Of a stretch of 64,000 bases of DNA, positions 8,455 to 22,152 are shown piece after piece; the stretch's first letter is position 1; each line of letters begins with the position of its first letter. The stretch lies in the NCBI RefSeq assembly GCF_000494755.1, contig NC_022657.1:7470001-7534000 (forward strand). Direction: 5' to 3'. Origin of the DNA: Amorphoplanes friuliensis DSM 7358. GTDB taxonomy: Bacteria > Actinomycetota > Actinomycetes > Mycobacteriales > Micromonosporaceae. The translations under genes were made by a program, and so were the position numbers. Below the pieces are notes generated by a model, which did no database searches, was not told where the DNA came from, and saw only the letters and a program-made list of their open reading frames with translations.

Positions 8455-9117
8455 ATGGGGTTAGATCTTGAGGTGCACCTGGCCGAGGATCTCGACACGT
8501 CCACGCTGTCCCCGCGGCAGCGGGCGATTCTGACCGTCATCCGGGACTGGGTGGTGCGGTACGGATATTCGCCGTCCACCCGGGAGATAGCCGACGCGGT
8601 CGGGCTGGCCTCGACGTCGTCGGTCAGCCGGCATCTGCGGGTGCTGGAGGAGCGCGATTTCCTGCGCCGCGGGCGTTCCGTGACGCGCCCGGTCGATGTG
8701 CGGATGTTCCTGGAGCCGGTCTCCCGCGACGACGGTGATCCGACGACGGTCGGTGTTCCGCTGGTCGGTTCGGTGGCCGCAGGCAGCCCGATCCTGGCCG
8801 AGGAGACGCTCGACGAGAAGCTCACGCTGCCGCGCGAACTGGTCGGCCGGGGCACGCTCTTCTGCCTGCGGGTGCAGGGTGACTCGATGGTGGACGCGGC
8901 GATCTGCGACGGGGACATCGTGGTCGTGCGTCAGCAGCCGGACGCCTACAACGGGGACATCGTCTGCGCGATGATCGACGACGAGGCCACGGTCAAGGTG
9001 TTCCGGCGCCGGGGCGGGCACGTGCTGCTCGAACCGCGCAACCCGGCGTACGAGGTCATCGACGGTGACCGGGCCGTGGTGCTGGGGAAGGTCGTGTCCG
9101 TTCTGCGGCGGATCTGA
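8455..9117 (+). CDS. LexA-family repressor/autopeptidase, divergent paralogue
   Basis: A 220-residue S24 repressor. Residues 15-72 form a LexA winged helix (LSPRQRAILTVIRDWV, then GYSPSTREIADAVGLASTSSVSRHL). The C-terminal peptidase has the Ala109-Gly110 cleavage site (VGSVAAGSPI), nucleophile Ser144 (QGDSMVD) and general base Lys181 (ATVKVF), so RecA-stimulated self-cleavage is expected. The recognition helix SVSRHLRVLE differs from the usual actinobacterial SVAHQL pattern, and the N-terminus lacks the long extension seen in many actinomycete LexA proteins. It is probably a paralogue with its own operator. I see no canonical GAAC-N4-GTTC box upstream; a weak TGCA-TTG-TGCA dyad is at 8417-8427. 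Confidence 0.88.
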   Translation: MGLDLEVHLAEDLDTSTLSPRQRAILTVIRDWVVRYGYSPSTREIADAVGLASTSSVSRHLRVLEERDFLRRGRSVTRPVDVRMFLEPVSRDDGDPTTVGVPLVGSVAAGSPILAEETLDEKLTLPRELVGRGTLFCLRVQGDSMVDAAICDGDIVVVRQQPDAYNGDIVCAMIDDEATVKVFRRRGGHVLLEPRNPAYEVIDGDRAVVLGKVVSVLRRI

Positions 9118-9135
9118 GCCGCTGATCGGGCCGCC

Positions 9136-9163
9136 TCGAGGGGCGCCGGCGAGCGCCCCTCGA
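9136..9163. terminator. Bidirectional hairpin terminator
   Basis: A perfect 11-bp stem (TCGAGGGGCGC with its complement) and a 6-nt loop sit between the convergent lexA-like and carboxylase genes. Confidence 0.75.
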
Positions 9164-9171
9164 AGCGGTTG

Positions 9172-14652
<5,481 letters not shown>

Positions 14653-14830
14653 CGGCTGAGCCTCCCAGGTAAACCCACGCGCAGAAGGCGACGTCCGGGT
14701 CTCGGAGCGTCGCCTCCACCTCCCTATACCCTCCTTGATTACTGCCGGGTACACCAATGTCCCGCGTCGCGTATGCCTGGGCCGGGCTTTTGTAGGAATC
14801 CTCCAAAGACCAGCTCCCATCGCCCACAAC

Positions 14831-16234
14831 TCAGCGGGCTGCGGGCAACGTCCAGCGGGTGTCGCCGGGGGTGTCGCGGAGCAGCACGCCCGCCTCGGCC
14901 AGCAGGCTGCGGACCTCGTCGGCGCCGGCGAAGTCGCCCGCCGCCCGCAGCCGGGCACGCCACGCGATCAGCGGGTCGACCAGGGGTGCCAGGCGTTCGG
15001 CGGGGTCCAGCTCCGCCACCTGGGCCAGCCGCACGATCAGGGTCCGGAGCACCGCCGCGGCCTGGTCGGCGCCGTCGTCCTCCTCGGTGTCGGCACTCCA
15101 GGCGCGGACGGCCGACTCCAGGTCCAGGACCGCCTGACCGAGCCCGGCCGCATCCTGCCGGGCCAGCGCCTCGTCGAACTCACGCTCGCAGTCCGCCGCG
15201 ACCTCGCTGACGGTCGGCGGCTGCTCCAGCTCCTCGCGCTGCTCGACCTTCGGCGCGCCACCGCGAACCTCACCCCGGACCAGGGAACGCAGCCGCGTCA
15301 ACGACAGAACAGTGCCGGACGGGAGCACCACATCGGCTCCGGCGCGGCGGACCGTCACACCGCCGCGGCCGACGATCTCCACGGAGTCGTTCGGCGGATC
15401 GATCAGGGCGGCGGTGTGCTCGTCGATGCCGAGGACCGCGGCCTGGGCCGGCAGCTCGCGTTCCAGGATCCGGAGCCGGCGTTCGCCCAGGTAGCAGAAG
15501 CGCGTGTCGTGGGTGCCGCCCTCGGTGTTGTCGTAGTGCGGGATCACCGCCACCGAGAGGTCGAGGTGCGCCATCAGGTCCAGCCCTTGCGCCCAGTACG
15601 GCGTCGCACCGACCTTGTAGATCTCGTACACCGGGACCGCCCAGCGGCCCATGGTCGCCGCGGCCGCGGACGCCAGCACCGTGACCGGCCCGACTTCCTT
15701 GATGTTGGGCCTCTGCCGCGAGGGCCCGACTTCATCGAAGTTGGGCCTATCCGGCCGCGAAGGCCCGACCTCGTTGAAGTTGGGCCTCTGCCGCGAGGGC
15801 CCGACTTCATCGAAGTTGGGCCTATCCGGCCGCGAAGGCCCGACTTCATTGAAGTTGGGCCTGCGCCCGCGGGCCAGGCGGTCCTGCAGTGCCTGGCCGA
15901 CCGGTGTCGACCGCCAGCAGTCCATGGCGTAGGTCGGGCTACCCGGCCCGGAGAAGAGCCAGTCGGCGGCGCGCACGGCGGCCAGACCCTGGTCGGTCTC
16001 CGCCGCCACGCCGGGGCCCCGAAGACCGGGCGCCACGGTCACGGACAGGCCCACGCTGCGGGCGAAGTAGGCGCAGGCCTTGGCGGAGATGTCGGCGACG
16101 TTCTCCTGGAAGCCGTAGGGCGTCTCGAGCAGGACCGCCGAGGGCCGGGACGGCAACGTGCCGGCCAGACGGCGATGGACACTCACCATGGTCGGGCTGG
16201 TCTCCCCCGACCCCATGATCACCAGCAGACTCAT
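14831..16234 (-). CDS. Peptidase S51/cyanophycinase-like protein with in-frame palindromic-repeat insertion
   Basis: A 467-residue protein. The N-terminal half (about 1-320) resembles the class I glutamine-amidotransferase/S51 fold: MGSGETSPTM at the start, LLETPYGFQEN, LFSGPGSPTYA, then VTVLASAAAATMG with Ser189 as the likely nucleophile, and a later VIPHYDN. Residues 126-183 are a striking insertion of five PNF(N/D)EVGPS-type units encoded by palindromic DNA repeats, placed just before the nucleophile strand. The C-terminal part (about 325-467) is helical and Glu/Ala-rich, ending with a stretch like the cysteinyl-tRNA synthetase DALR-type tail. Whether it still hydrolyses peptides is unknown. 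Start ATG 16234. Confidence 0.72.
   Translation of the reverse strand: MSLLVIMGSGETSPTMVSVHRRLAGTLPSRPSAVLLETPYGFQENVADISAKACAYFARSVGLSVTVAPGLRGPGVAAETDQGLAAVRAADWLFSGPGSPTYAMDCWRSTPVGQALQDRLARGRRPNFNEVGPSRPDRPNFDEVGPSRQRPNFNEVGPSRPDRPNFDEVGPSRQRPNIKEVGPVTVLASAAAATMGRWAVPVYEIYKVGATPYWAQGLDLMAHLDLSVAVIPHYDNTEGGTHDTRFCYLGERRLRILERELPAQAAVLGIDEHTAALIDPPNDSVEIVGRGGVTVRRAGADVVLPSGTVLSLTRLRSLVRGEVRGGAPKVEQREELEQPPTVSEVAADCEREFDEALARQDAAGLGQAVLDLESAVRAWSADTEEDDGADQAAAVLRTLIVRLAQVAELDPAERLAPLVDPLIAWRARLRAAGDFAGADEVRSLLAEAGVLLRDTPGDTRWTLPAAR
15687..15861. repeat. Five-copy array of 25-bp imperfect palindromes inside a coding sequence
   Basis: Five copies of GGCCCGACTTC-NNN-GAAGTTGGGCC (central bases and a few stem bases vary) start at 15687, 15723, 15762, 15798 and 15837. 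Start-to-start distances alternate 36, 39, 36 and 39 bp because two linkers alternate (11 and 14 nt, TCTGCCGCGAG and TATCCGGCCGCGAA). All are multiples of three, so the host frame stays open. Copies 2-3 and 4-5 form a 75-bp tandem duplication. Copy 1 is the most diverged. Each unit could fold as a hairpin in RNA from either strand, like repetitive extragenic palindromes. Confidence 0.92.
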
Positions 16235-16262
16235 GCAGAACCCTCTCGCACGTGTGTCTCTG

Positions 16263-16279
16263 TTGCCAAGACTTGGCAA
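16263..16279. promoter_or_regulatory. Near-perfect operator palindrome between divergent genes
   Basis: TTGCCAAG-A-CTTGGCAA has two perfect 8-bp arms around one base. It sits in the 63-bp gap between the S51-like gene (start 16234, minus) and the next plus-strand gene (start 16298), so it could control both. No adjacent regulator gene is evident. Confidence 0.65.
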
Positions 16280-16297
16280 TTACTGGACCATCGTTGA

Positions 16298-16810
16298 GTG
16301 GATCTTCATCAGACGCCGGCCGCGATGCCGACCACCGATGAGGCGATGCTCCCAGGCGTCACCGTTGTCGTCGAGACCTTCCTGCTCGGTACGACCGGCG
16401 GGCGCCTCACCTACCGGACGGCGTCCCGGGCCCTCACCGACGACGAGCACCCCGACGCAGTGGCACGTGCGCTCGCCGGTGTGGCTGCCGACGGGCTGCT
16501 CCACTCCACGTCGTGGCGGTTCGCGTCGGGGCGGATCGTCCTCACGTACGCGGCACTGCCGGACCCCGATCCGGGCTCGGCGACGGTCGTGCGGGCGCCC
16601 GGGCAGACGCTTGCGGCCGGCGACGGTCCGCTCAGCCCCTCACCCGGGCGGGTCGACGCGGACGACGTGGCGGTCCACGCCTGCCGGCACCTGGCGTTCC
16701 TCCGGCGTACGGACCCGGTGGTCAAGGCGTCCGCGGCGCGGCACCGGGTGCTGTGGGACCTGCTCGACGAGCATCAACCGGCGGTTGCCGGACTTCTTCG
16801 GCCCGCCTGA
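16298..16810 (+). CDS. Conserved hypothetical actinobacterial protein
   Basis: A 170-residue soluble protein that I do not recognise. It has a hydrophobic N-terminal strand (VTVVVETFLLGTTGGRLTYRTASRAL), an alternating winged-helix-like middle (DAVARALAGVAADGLLHSTSWRFASGRIVLTYAAL) and a C-terminal Arg/His-rich helical region. There is no signal peptide. Start is GTG 16298; an in-frame ATG at 16325 is equally possible since neither has a clear ribosome binding site. Its 3' end overlaps the convergent repeat-protein gene by 89 bp. The palindrome at 16263-16279 lies just upstream. Confidence 0.6.
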   Translation: MDLHQTPAAMPTTDEAMLPGVTVVVETFLLGTTGGRLTYRTASRALTDDEHPDAVARALAGVAADGLLHSTSWRFASGRIVLTYAALPDPDPGSATVVRAPGQTLAAGDGPLSPSPGRVDADDVAVHACRHLAFLRRTDPVVKASAARHRVLWDLLDEHQPAVAGLLRPA

Positions 16811-18212
16811 TCAGCCGTTCCATCTCGGCGCGGGGCAGGGACGGGTTGGCTGCTGCGGCGGTCGACAGCTCGGGATCGTCGAGCAGGGCGACGATGCGAT
16901 GTACGGGCAGCCGTGCGCAACCCGCCATCACCCGCCGCACGGACTCGTCGGGATCGGTGAGCAGCTCCTCCACCAGAGCCGGGTCGGCGTCCGGATCGCG
17001 GGCGACCAGTTGCCGGACAGCCGCATCCGGGCTCGTGGCGAAACGCGCCGAGTCGGTCACGGGAAACCGCAGCCGGCGGCGGGCGCAGCCGTCGTGTTCC
17101 AGGAACGTGCGGAGCTTCAGCGCGGGTGATGCCGCCGGGTGATGCACCGCGAGCAGGCCCCGGACCACCGCGTCCGGGTCGTCGGCGAGCACTGCGGCGA
17201 TCTCGGCGGGGAGCAGCGGGTCCGCGGCGGCCCTGCGGCGCAGCAGCGGGTTCACCGAACGGGCCCACACGGCCGACTGCCCGGGTACGACCGGCACGGA
17301 CTCGCAGCCACAGAAAGTGGTCTCCGGGGGTACGGCGATCACCGCGCGTTGCGCCTCGGTCAGGACGGGATGGACCGAGACCTCCGCGCGTACCGAGGGG
17401 TCCGGGTCGGCGCCGAGCCGGACCGCCTGGGTGCTGGTGAGATCGTCACGCCGGGCGGTCTCCCGCCGTACGCGGTGGAGGTCGTGCGTCACGAGCGCCG
17501 CGACCACGTCCGCGGGCAGCGTGGTGTTCCTGGCCAGGGCGAGCAGGTCCTCCTCGTCGCCGGCGGCGAGCACCTCCTCGATCAGCTCGCGGGTCAGCGG
17601 CCGGCCCAGCAGGGCAACTCGCTCGTAGCCGCCGGCGCCGTTCAGGTCGGCCACGACCGGCGGGTACAGCTTCGCCGCCGCGGCAGCCCGGACGGTGGGC
17701 GACTCGTCGTGCAGCAGCGCCTGCTGATCCGGCTCGTCGAGGTACGGCGTGAAGTGACAGGCGATCAGGCGGAACTGCTCGTCCTCGTGCCGGACCAGCA
17801 GGGGCCGCAAGCGGCCCTCGCGCCCGGCCTCGTCGAACACCTCGCCCAGCATCTCCTGCCGTGACAGCAGCCCGCGGTCGACCGACCGCGCCAGCCGGGC
17901 GAAGATCCGCGACAGGGCCCACTCGGGCAGCGGCAACTCCCGCTGCTTCTCCAGGCGGCTGCGCACCCACGGGTCGGGATCGTTCAGCAGACTCAGGCGG
18001 GTCTGCGGGTCGACGGACGTGTTGCTGCCCACGGCGGCCCGCATCCGCGGCGCGGGATGGTCGAGCATCGCCGCCACCACGGCGGCCGGCAGCGATGCCC
18101 GGGCGGCCAGACCGTCGGCCGCCCGGCCGTCCGCGACCAGGCGCAGCAGCAGCTCTTCCGGGAGCGCGGGATTGACCGCAAGGCCCTCCAGCACGGGGTC
18201 GACGGCGGTCAA
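16722..18212 (-). CDS. Leucine-rich-repeat-variant (LRV/HEAT-like) repeat protein
   Basis: A 496-residue protein built of degenerate helical repeats of about 24-28 residues: NPALPEELLLRLVADG, SLPAAVVAAMLDHPAPRMRAAVGSN, DPQTRLSLLNDPDPWVRSRL, NTTLPADVVAALVTHDLHRVRRETA, and more to residue 470. This matches the leucine-rich-repeat variant family, which makes right-handed superhelices for protein binding. Cysteines occur in FCGCES (middle), as in some LRV proteins with metal sites. No catalytic domain is seen. The start is uncertain: TTG 18212 opens the first repeat, with GTG 18194 as alternative. The C-terminal tail is Pro/Ala-rich and overlaps the convergent gene by 89 bp, so the end may be low-constraint sequence. 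Confidence 0.72.
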   Translation of the reverse strand: MTAVDPVLEGLAVNPALPEELLLRLVADGRAADGLAARASLPAAVVAAMLDHPAPRMRAAVGSNTSVDPQTRLSLLNDPDPWVRSRLEKQRELPLPEWALSRIFARLARSVDRGLLSRQEMLGEVFDEAGREGRLRPLLVRHEDEQFRLIACHFTPYLDEPDQQALLHDESPTVRAAAAAKLYPPVVADLNGAGGYERVALLGRPLTRELIEEVLAAGDEEDLLALARNTTLPADVVAALVTHDLHRVRRETARRDDLTSTQAVRLGADPDPSVRAEVSVHPVLTEAQRAVIAVPPETTFCGCESVPVVPGQSAVWARSVNPLLRRRAAADPLLPAEIAAVLADDPDAVVRGLLAVHHPAASPALKLRTFLEHDGCARRRLRFPVTDSARFATSPDAAVRQLVARDPDADPALVEELLTDPDESVRRVMAGCARLPVHRIVALLDDPELSTAAAANPSLPRAEMERLIRRAEEVRQPPVDARRAGPTAPGAAPRTP

Positions 18213-18419
18213 TGGACCACGGTCGGATGTGCGACAGCTTGTGACAACACCGTGCCGCCGGCGTGACCGGACGTGTCTTTTCGCAGCCAGACCATGGGGG
18301 CCATCAGTTCATCCGGCTGCCGGACAGTCAAATCCGGGCTGCGGAAGTGGCACGGGGTTGATATCTCTGAATGGCCGCTTCATTTCGGGCGGCGCATTTC
18401 AGATTCACGGGGGAAACAC

Positions 18420-20051
18420 ATGTTCATCAAGTACGCGGCTTCGGCCGCACTGTCCACAGTGGTCCTGACGTTGCTCGGCCCGGTGGCCGCGCACGCCGCG
18501 GCCGGCCCACAGACGATCACCCGGGACGGGGTGTCGATCAAGTACCAGCGGGTTGCCGCCGCCGCGACGCCGAAGTCCGGCAGCGGAGCAACCCGGTCGG
18601 ACTTCGACGGCGACGGGCTCGACGACATCGCCGCCACCGTCCGTGGCGGGGTGGTGGTCCGCTACTCGTCCGGGCGGTTCATCGACTACTTCGGCAACAC
18701 CACCGGCTCGACCGCGCTCACCCTGGGCACGGCCTTCACCAGCGGCGACTTCGACAACAACGGGTTCGACGACCTGGTCGTCGGCGACCCCGACGAGACC
18801 GACAAGGCCAACGGTACGGCCGCAGGCGGTCTGTGGATCGTCCCCGGCTCCGCGCAGGGACTCCAGGTGTCGAAGATCCGCCACCTCAACCAGAGCACCG
18901 CGGGTGTTCCGGACGCCTCGGAGAGCGGTGACGAGTTCGCCGGTGCGCTCGCGGCCGGTGACATCAACGGTGACGGTCGCGCCGATCTGGCCGTCGGTCT
19001 CCCGGGTGAGGATGTCGGCACACAGGCCTCCGCCGGTGGCCTGATCATGTTGCTCAGCGACGCCAACGGTGTCAGCACCACGGGCGCCAAGTGGCTCGAC
19101 CAGAACACCTCGCTGGTCCCCGACACCGCCCAGAGCTGGGACCGGTTCGGCGGGGTGCTGGCGATCGGCAAGTTCAACGCGGACGCCTACGCCGACCTGG
19201 CGATCGGCAGCCCGGGTGAGAACGAGGGTGCGACCGCCACGCCGAGCAAGGGCTCGATCAACCTGATCCTCGGCGGTGCGAGCGGCCTCAACGTCCGCGG
19301 TGTCGCCTCGGTCTACGGCGACGACTTCACCCAGGTCGCTCCCGGGGTCAAGCCGATCCGGCTCGGCTTCGGCGGCATTACGCTGGCTGACACCAACAAC
19401 GACGGCCGGGACGACCTCGTCGCCGGTACACCCGAGGCCACGGTCGACGGCAAGGCCAACGCCGGCATGGTCGTGACCCTGTTCGGCGGCAACAACGGCT
19501 TCTTCGCCGGGGAGTCGCAGGTCAGCACCCAGAACAGTGCCGGGATCCCGGGGGACGCCGAGGCCGGCGACTCCTTCGGCGCCTCGGTCACGGCCGGTGA
19601 CATCACCGGTGACGGCTTCGGTGACGTGGTCATCGGCGTGCCCGGCGAGGACGTCGTCGACGCACCCCTGGCGCCTCCGGGCAATGTTGTCGACGCCGGT
19701 GTCATCAGCCTGCTGCGTGGTTCGGCGACCGGCCCCGCCGGTGGTGTGGCGCTCGAGCTCTCGCAGGGTTACGAGTACACCCCGGGAACCTCCGAGCGGG
19801 GCGACCGGTTCGGTGACAGCGTCCGGGTGCTCGACCTCGACGGGCGTGATGGGCTCGACGCCATCGTGTCCGCACCGGGCGAGCTCGGTGTCGACGAGGG
19901 CGGCCCCGCGCCGACCGACGGCGACACCCCGGGCGCGGTGACCGAGTACGCCGGCGGTGAGCCGAACTTCATGTACGGCGTCCGCCGGACGACGGGCACC
20001 GAGCTGCGTCTGCCGGGCTTCAACACGAACATCTACGGCACGGTTCTTTGA
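18420..20051 (+). CDS. Secreted FG-GAP (integrin alpha-like) beta-propeller protein
   Basis: A 543-residue secreted protein with a Sec signal peptide (MFIKYAASAALSTVVLTLLG, cut near AHAAA). Seven FG-GAP/calcium-loop repeats are readable: DFDGDGLDDIAA, DFDNNGFDDLVVGDP, DINGDGRADLAVGLPGED, KFNADAYADLAIGSPGE, DTNNDGRDDLVAGTPE, DITGDGFGDVVIGVPGED and DLDGRDGLDAIVSAPGE. This is enough for one seven-bladed propeller with Ca2+-binding DxDxDG loops. Such actinomycete proteins are extracellular and of unclear role (adhesion or polysaccharide binding). Start ATG 18420 follows GGGGGAAACAC and opens the signal peptide; the longer in-frame reading lacks a signal. Confidence 0.88.
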   Translation: MFIKYAASAALSTVVLTLLGPVAAHAAAGPQTITRDGVSIKYQRVAAAATPKSGSGATRSDFDGDGLDDIAATVRGGVVVRYSSGRFIDYFGNTTGSTALTLGTAFTSGDFDNNGFDDLVVGDPDETDKANGTAAGGLWIVPGSAQGLQVSKIRHLNQSTAGVPDASESGDEFAGALAAGDINGDGRADLAVGLPGEDVGTQASAGGLIMLLSDANGVSTTGAKWLDQNTSLVPDTAQSWDRFGGVLAIGKFNADAYADLAIGSPGENEGATATPSKGSINLILGGASGLNVRGVASVYGDDFTQVAPGVKPIRLGFGGITLADTNNDGRDDLVAGTPEATVDGKANAGMVVTLFGGNNGFFAGESQVSTQNSAGIPGDAEAGDSFGASVTAGDITGDGFGDVVIGVPGEDVVDAPLAPPGNVVDAGVISLLRGSATGPAGGVALELSQGYEYTPGTSERGDRFGDSVRVLDLDGRDGLDAIVSAPGELGVDEGGPAPTDGDTPGAVTEYAGGEPNFMYGVRRTTGTELRLPGFNTNIYGTVL

Positions 20052-20059
20052 CCAGCACT

Positions 20060-20089
20060 CCGCCGGCCGGGCCTCAGTCCGGCCGGCGG
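20060..20089. terminator. Bidirectional hairpin between convergent genes
   Basis: A perfect 11-bp stem (CCGCCGGCCGG with its complement) and an 8-nt loop follow the FG-GAP gene and overlap the last codons of the convergent serine hydrolase. Confidence 0.65.
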
Positions 20090-21399
20090 AGCTGTGCCAG
20101 CTTCGGCCCGCCGAGCGGTTCCGTCTGCCACTGCGCCTCGAACCGCTCGCCGGTGAGATCCAGGCTCAGCCGCAGGCGGTGCGGCGTCTCCACGAACACG
20201 ACATCCACGAGCAGCCGGCCGTCCGCCCACGCGTACGCGCTCGCGACCGGTCCTGTGGTCGTCCAGGCCTCCGGTGCACCCAGTGGCACGGTCACGGCCG
20301 GACCCTTGTCGGTCAGCACGAGCTCGCCGGGGCGTACCTCCACCGAGAGCAGCGCGGTGACCCCGTTGCCGGGACCGGGCTCGAGCAGCGCCGGAGCGAT
20401 CGCCCCCACCGGGCCACCGGGCACCGGCCGGGACAGTGCTGAAGTCCCGTCCGCGGTCAGGGCGGGGAGCAGGTGGCTCCACAGTGCGTCCAGCACACCC
20501 TGCATGTCCGGGCTTTGCGAAGTGATCGCGACAACCGCGTCGGCCTCCGGCAGCACCACCATGAACTGCCCGAACGCGCCGTCGCCGCGATAGCCGTGGC
20601 GGGCGCGCCAGAACTGGAAGCCGTACCCCTGGTCCCAGTCCGGCTCGGGCCGGACCGTGGCGACGTGAGCCCGGGTGGCCTCCTCGACCCACTCCGGCGA
20701 CAACAGCTGACGGCCGTCCCATTCACCGTTGCGCAGGTACAGCTGGCCGAGTTTGGCGATCGCCTCCGTCGGCGCGTACAGGCCCGCGTAGCCGATCTCG
20801 CGGCCGAGGCGATCTTTTCTCCACCCGTACCCGGAGATGCCTAGCGGATCGAAGAGCCGGGGACGCAGGAAGTCGGTGAGCGACCCGCCGCTGACCCGCT
20901 GGACGATCGCGGAGAGCGCGTAGGTGCACGGCTGGTTGTAGGCGAAGAAGGTGCCCGGCTCGCGCTCGGGCGGCAGCAGCAGGAGACCGAGGACCAGGTC
21001 GCCGTCGCCGGCCACCCGGGCCCGGTCCAGCGTCTCGTCGTCGTGCCCGCTCGCCATCGCGGCCACGTGCCGCACCCGGATCGCCCGCGATCGCGCGTCG
21101 GTGACTCGGGCGTCGAACTCGGGAAAGTACGACAGCACCGTGGCGTCCAGGTCGACCAGACCCTCCGCCACCGCGAACGCCAGGGCGGTCGAGGTGAAAC
21201 TCTTGCTCAGCGAATACAGCAGGTGCGGCGTCTGCGCGGCGTAGGGCTCCCACCACCGTTCGGCGACAACGTGACCGTGCCTGACCACCATCAGACTGTG
21301 CAGCTCGGCATCGTCGAGCGCCGCAACCGCGGCGACAAACGCCTCGATCCCGGCGGCGTCCACACCCTGAGCATCCGGCGCACTACGAGGCAAGTCCAT
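20074..21399 (-). CDS. Serine hydrolase, class C beta-lactamase/esterase family
   Basis: A 441-residue serine hydrolase of the beta-lactamase/penicillin-binding-protein superfamily. The SxxK nucleophile motif is in LLYSLSKSFTS near residue 66, and a Tyr-Asn motif is in TFFAYNQPCTYALS near 155. The C-terminal beta region follows (GYGFQFWRARHGYRGDGAFGQFM), then a lipocalin-like extra domain after about residue 330. No signal peptide is evident from ATG 21399, so it is probably cytoplasmic. Members act as esterases, D-aminopeptidases or beta-lactamases; the substrate is not predictable. The much longer upstream reading on this strand is non-coding. Confidence 0.87.
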   Translation of the reverse strand: MDLPRSAPDAQGVDAAGIEAFVAAVAALDDAELHSLMVVRHGHVVAERWWEPYAAQTPHLLYSLSKSFTSTALAFAVAEGLVDLDATVLSYFPEFDARVTDARSRAIRVRHVAAMASGHDDETLDRARVAGDGDLVLGLLLLPPEREPGTFFAYNQPCTYALSAIVQRVSGGSLTDFLRPRLFDPLGISGYGWRKDRLGREIGYAGLYAPTEAIAKLGQLYLRNGEWDGRQLLSPEWVEEATRAHVATVRPEPDWDQGYGFQFWRARHGYRGDGAFGQFMVVLPEADAVVAITSQSPDMQGVLDALWSHLLPALTADGTSALSRPVPGGPVGAIAPALLEPGPGNGVTALLSVEVRPGELVLTDKGPAVTVPLGAPEAWTTTGPVASAYAWADGRLLVDVVFVETPHRLRLSLDLTGERFEAQWQTEPLGGPKLAQLRRPD

Positions 21400-21624
21400 C
21401 CCTGAGTTATAACGCGTCGGCGGCCGGCCACGGCGTACGAGGTGACGGCGTAGGTGTGCCGGGCCGGGAGCGTACCGAGGGGCCGGCCCTTCGGGAGCTC
21501 CGGCGGGCACCGGGGCGAAGACGCTCGCCCGCGACAACGGTTCCATGATCCGAGGCTGATCGGCGTTCATGCAACCTCGGCGGGACCGCATCCGTCTGGG
21601 AGCTATGAGACGCATGGAGTGCTC

Positions 21625-22152
21625 GTGACGAGCGAGCGGGATCAGCAATTTCACGACTTCGTCCGGGCCCGGCGGGCCGGGCTGGTCCGCACGGCGACGC
21701 TGCTCACCGCCGGTGACGCGCACCTCGCCGAGGATCTGGTGCAGTCGACCCTGACCAAGCTGTACGTCGCCTGGCCGGCGTTCCAGCGGGCCCACTCCCC
21801 CGAGGGGTACGTGCGCCGGGTGCTGGTCAACGCGCTGACCGACGAGCGCCGGCGGTTGTGGTGGCGGCGGGAGCGACCGACTGCGGAGCTGCCGGACCGG
21901 CCGCACACCGCCGCCGAGCCGGCCCGCGGTGAGCTGGACGACGGGCTGCGGACGGCGTTGCGGGACCTGCCGCCGAAGATGCGGGCCGCCGTGGTGTTCC
22001 GCTACTTCTACGACCTCGACGTCGCGGAGACGGCCGACGCGCTCGGCTGCTCGCACGGCACGGTCAAAAGCCAGACCGCCCGCGCCCTCGACCGGCTGCG
22101 GGAAGCACTGCAATCGAACGCCCTTTTTCTTCGCCAAGGAGTGACCCAGTGA
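21625..22152 (+). CDS. SigE-family (ECF-type) RNA polymerase sigma factor
   Basis: A 175-residue sigma factor with region 2 (QFHDFVRARRAGLVRTATLL, then HLAEDLVQSTLTKLYVAW, and a VRRVLVNALTDERR -10-binding segment) and region 4 (LPPKMRAAVVFRYFYDLDVAETADALGCSHGTVKSQTARAL). It matches the SigE-family RNA polymerase sigma factors abundant in actinomycetes. Start GTG 21625 is favoured by GGAG at 21616-21619 and by the conserved N-terminus. It overlaps the next gene by 4 bases (GTGA), a membrane protein that probably modulates it. Confidence 0.9.
   Translation: MTSERDQQFHDFVRARRAGLVRTATLLTAGDAHLAEDLVQSTLTKLYVAWPAFQRAHSPEGYVRRVLVNALTDERRRLWWRRERPTAELPDRPHTAAEPARGELDDGLRTALRDLPPKMRAAVVFRYFYDLDVAETADALGCSHGTVKSQTARALDRLREALQSNALFLRQGVTQ

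Noticed and set aside
15687..15861. Possible CRISPR array
   Set aside because: Repeats are 25-bp palindromes with only two alternating 11- and 14-nt linkers, lie in an open coding frame, and have no cas genes.
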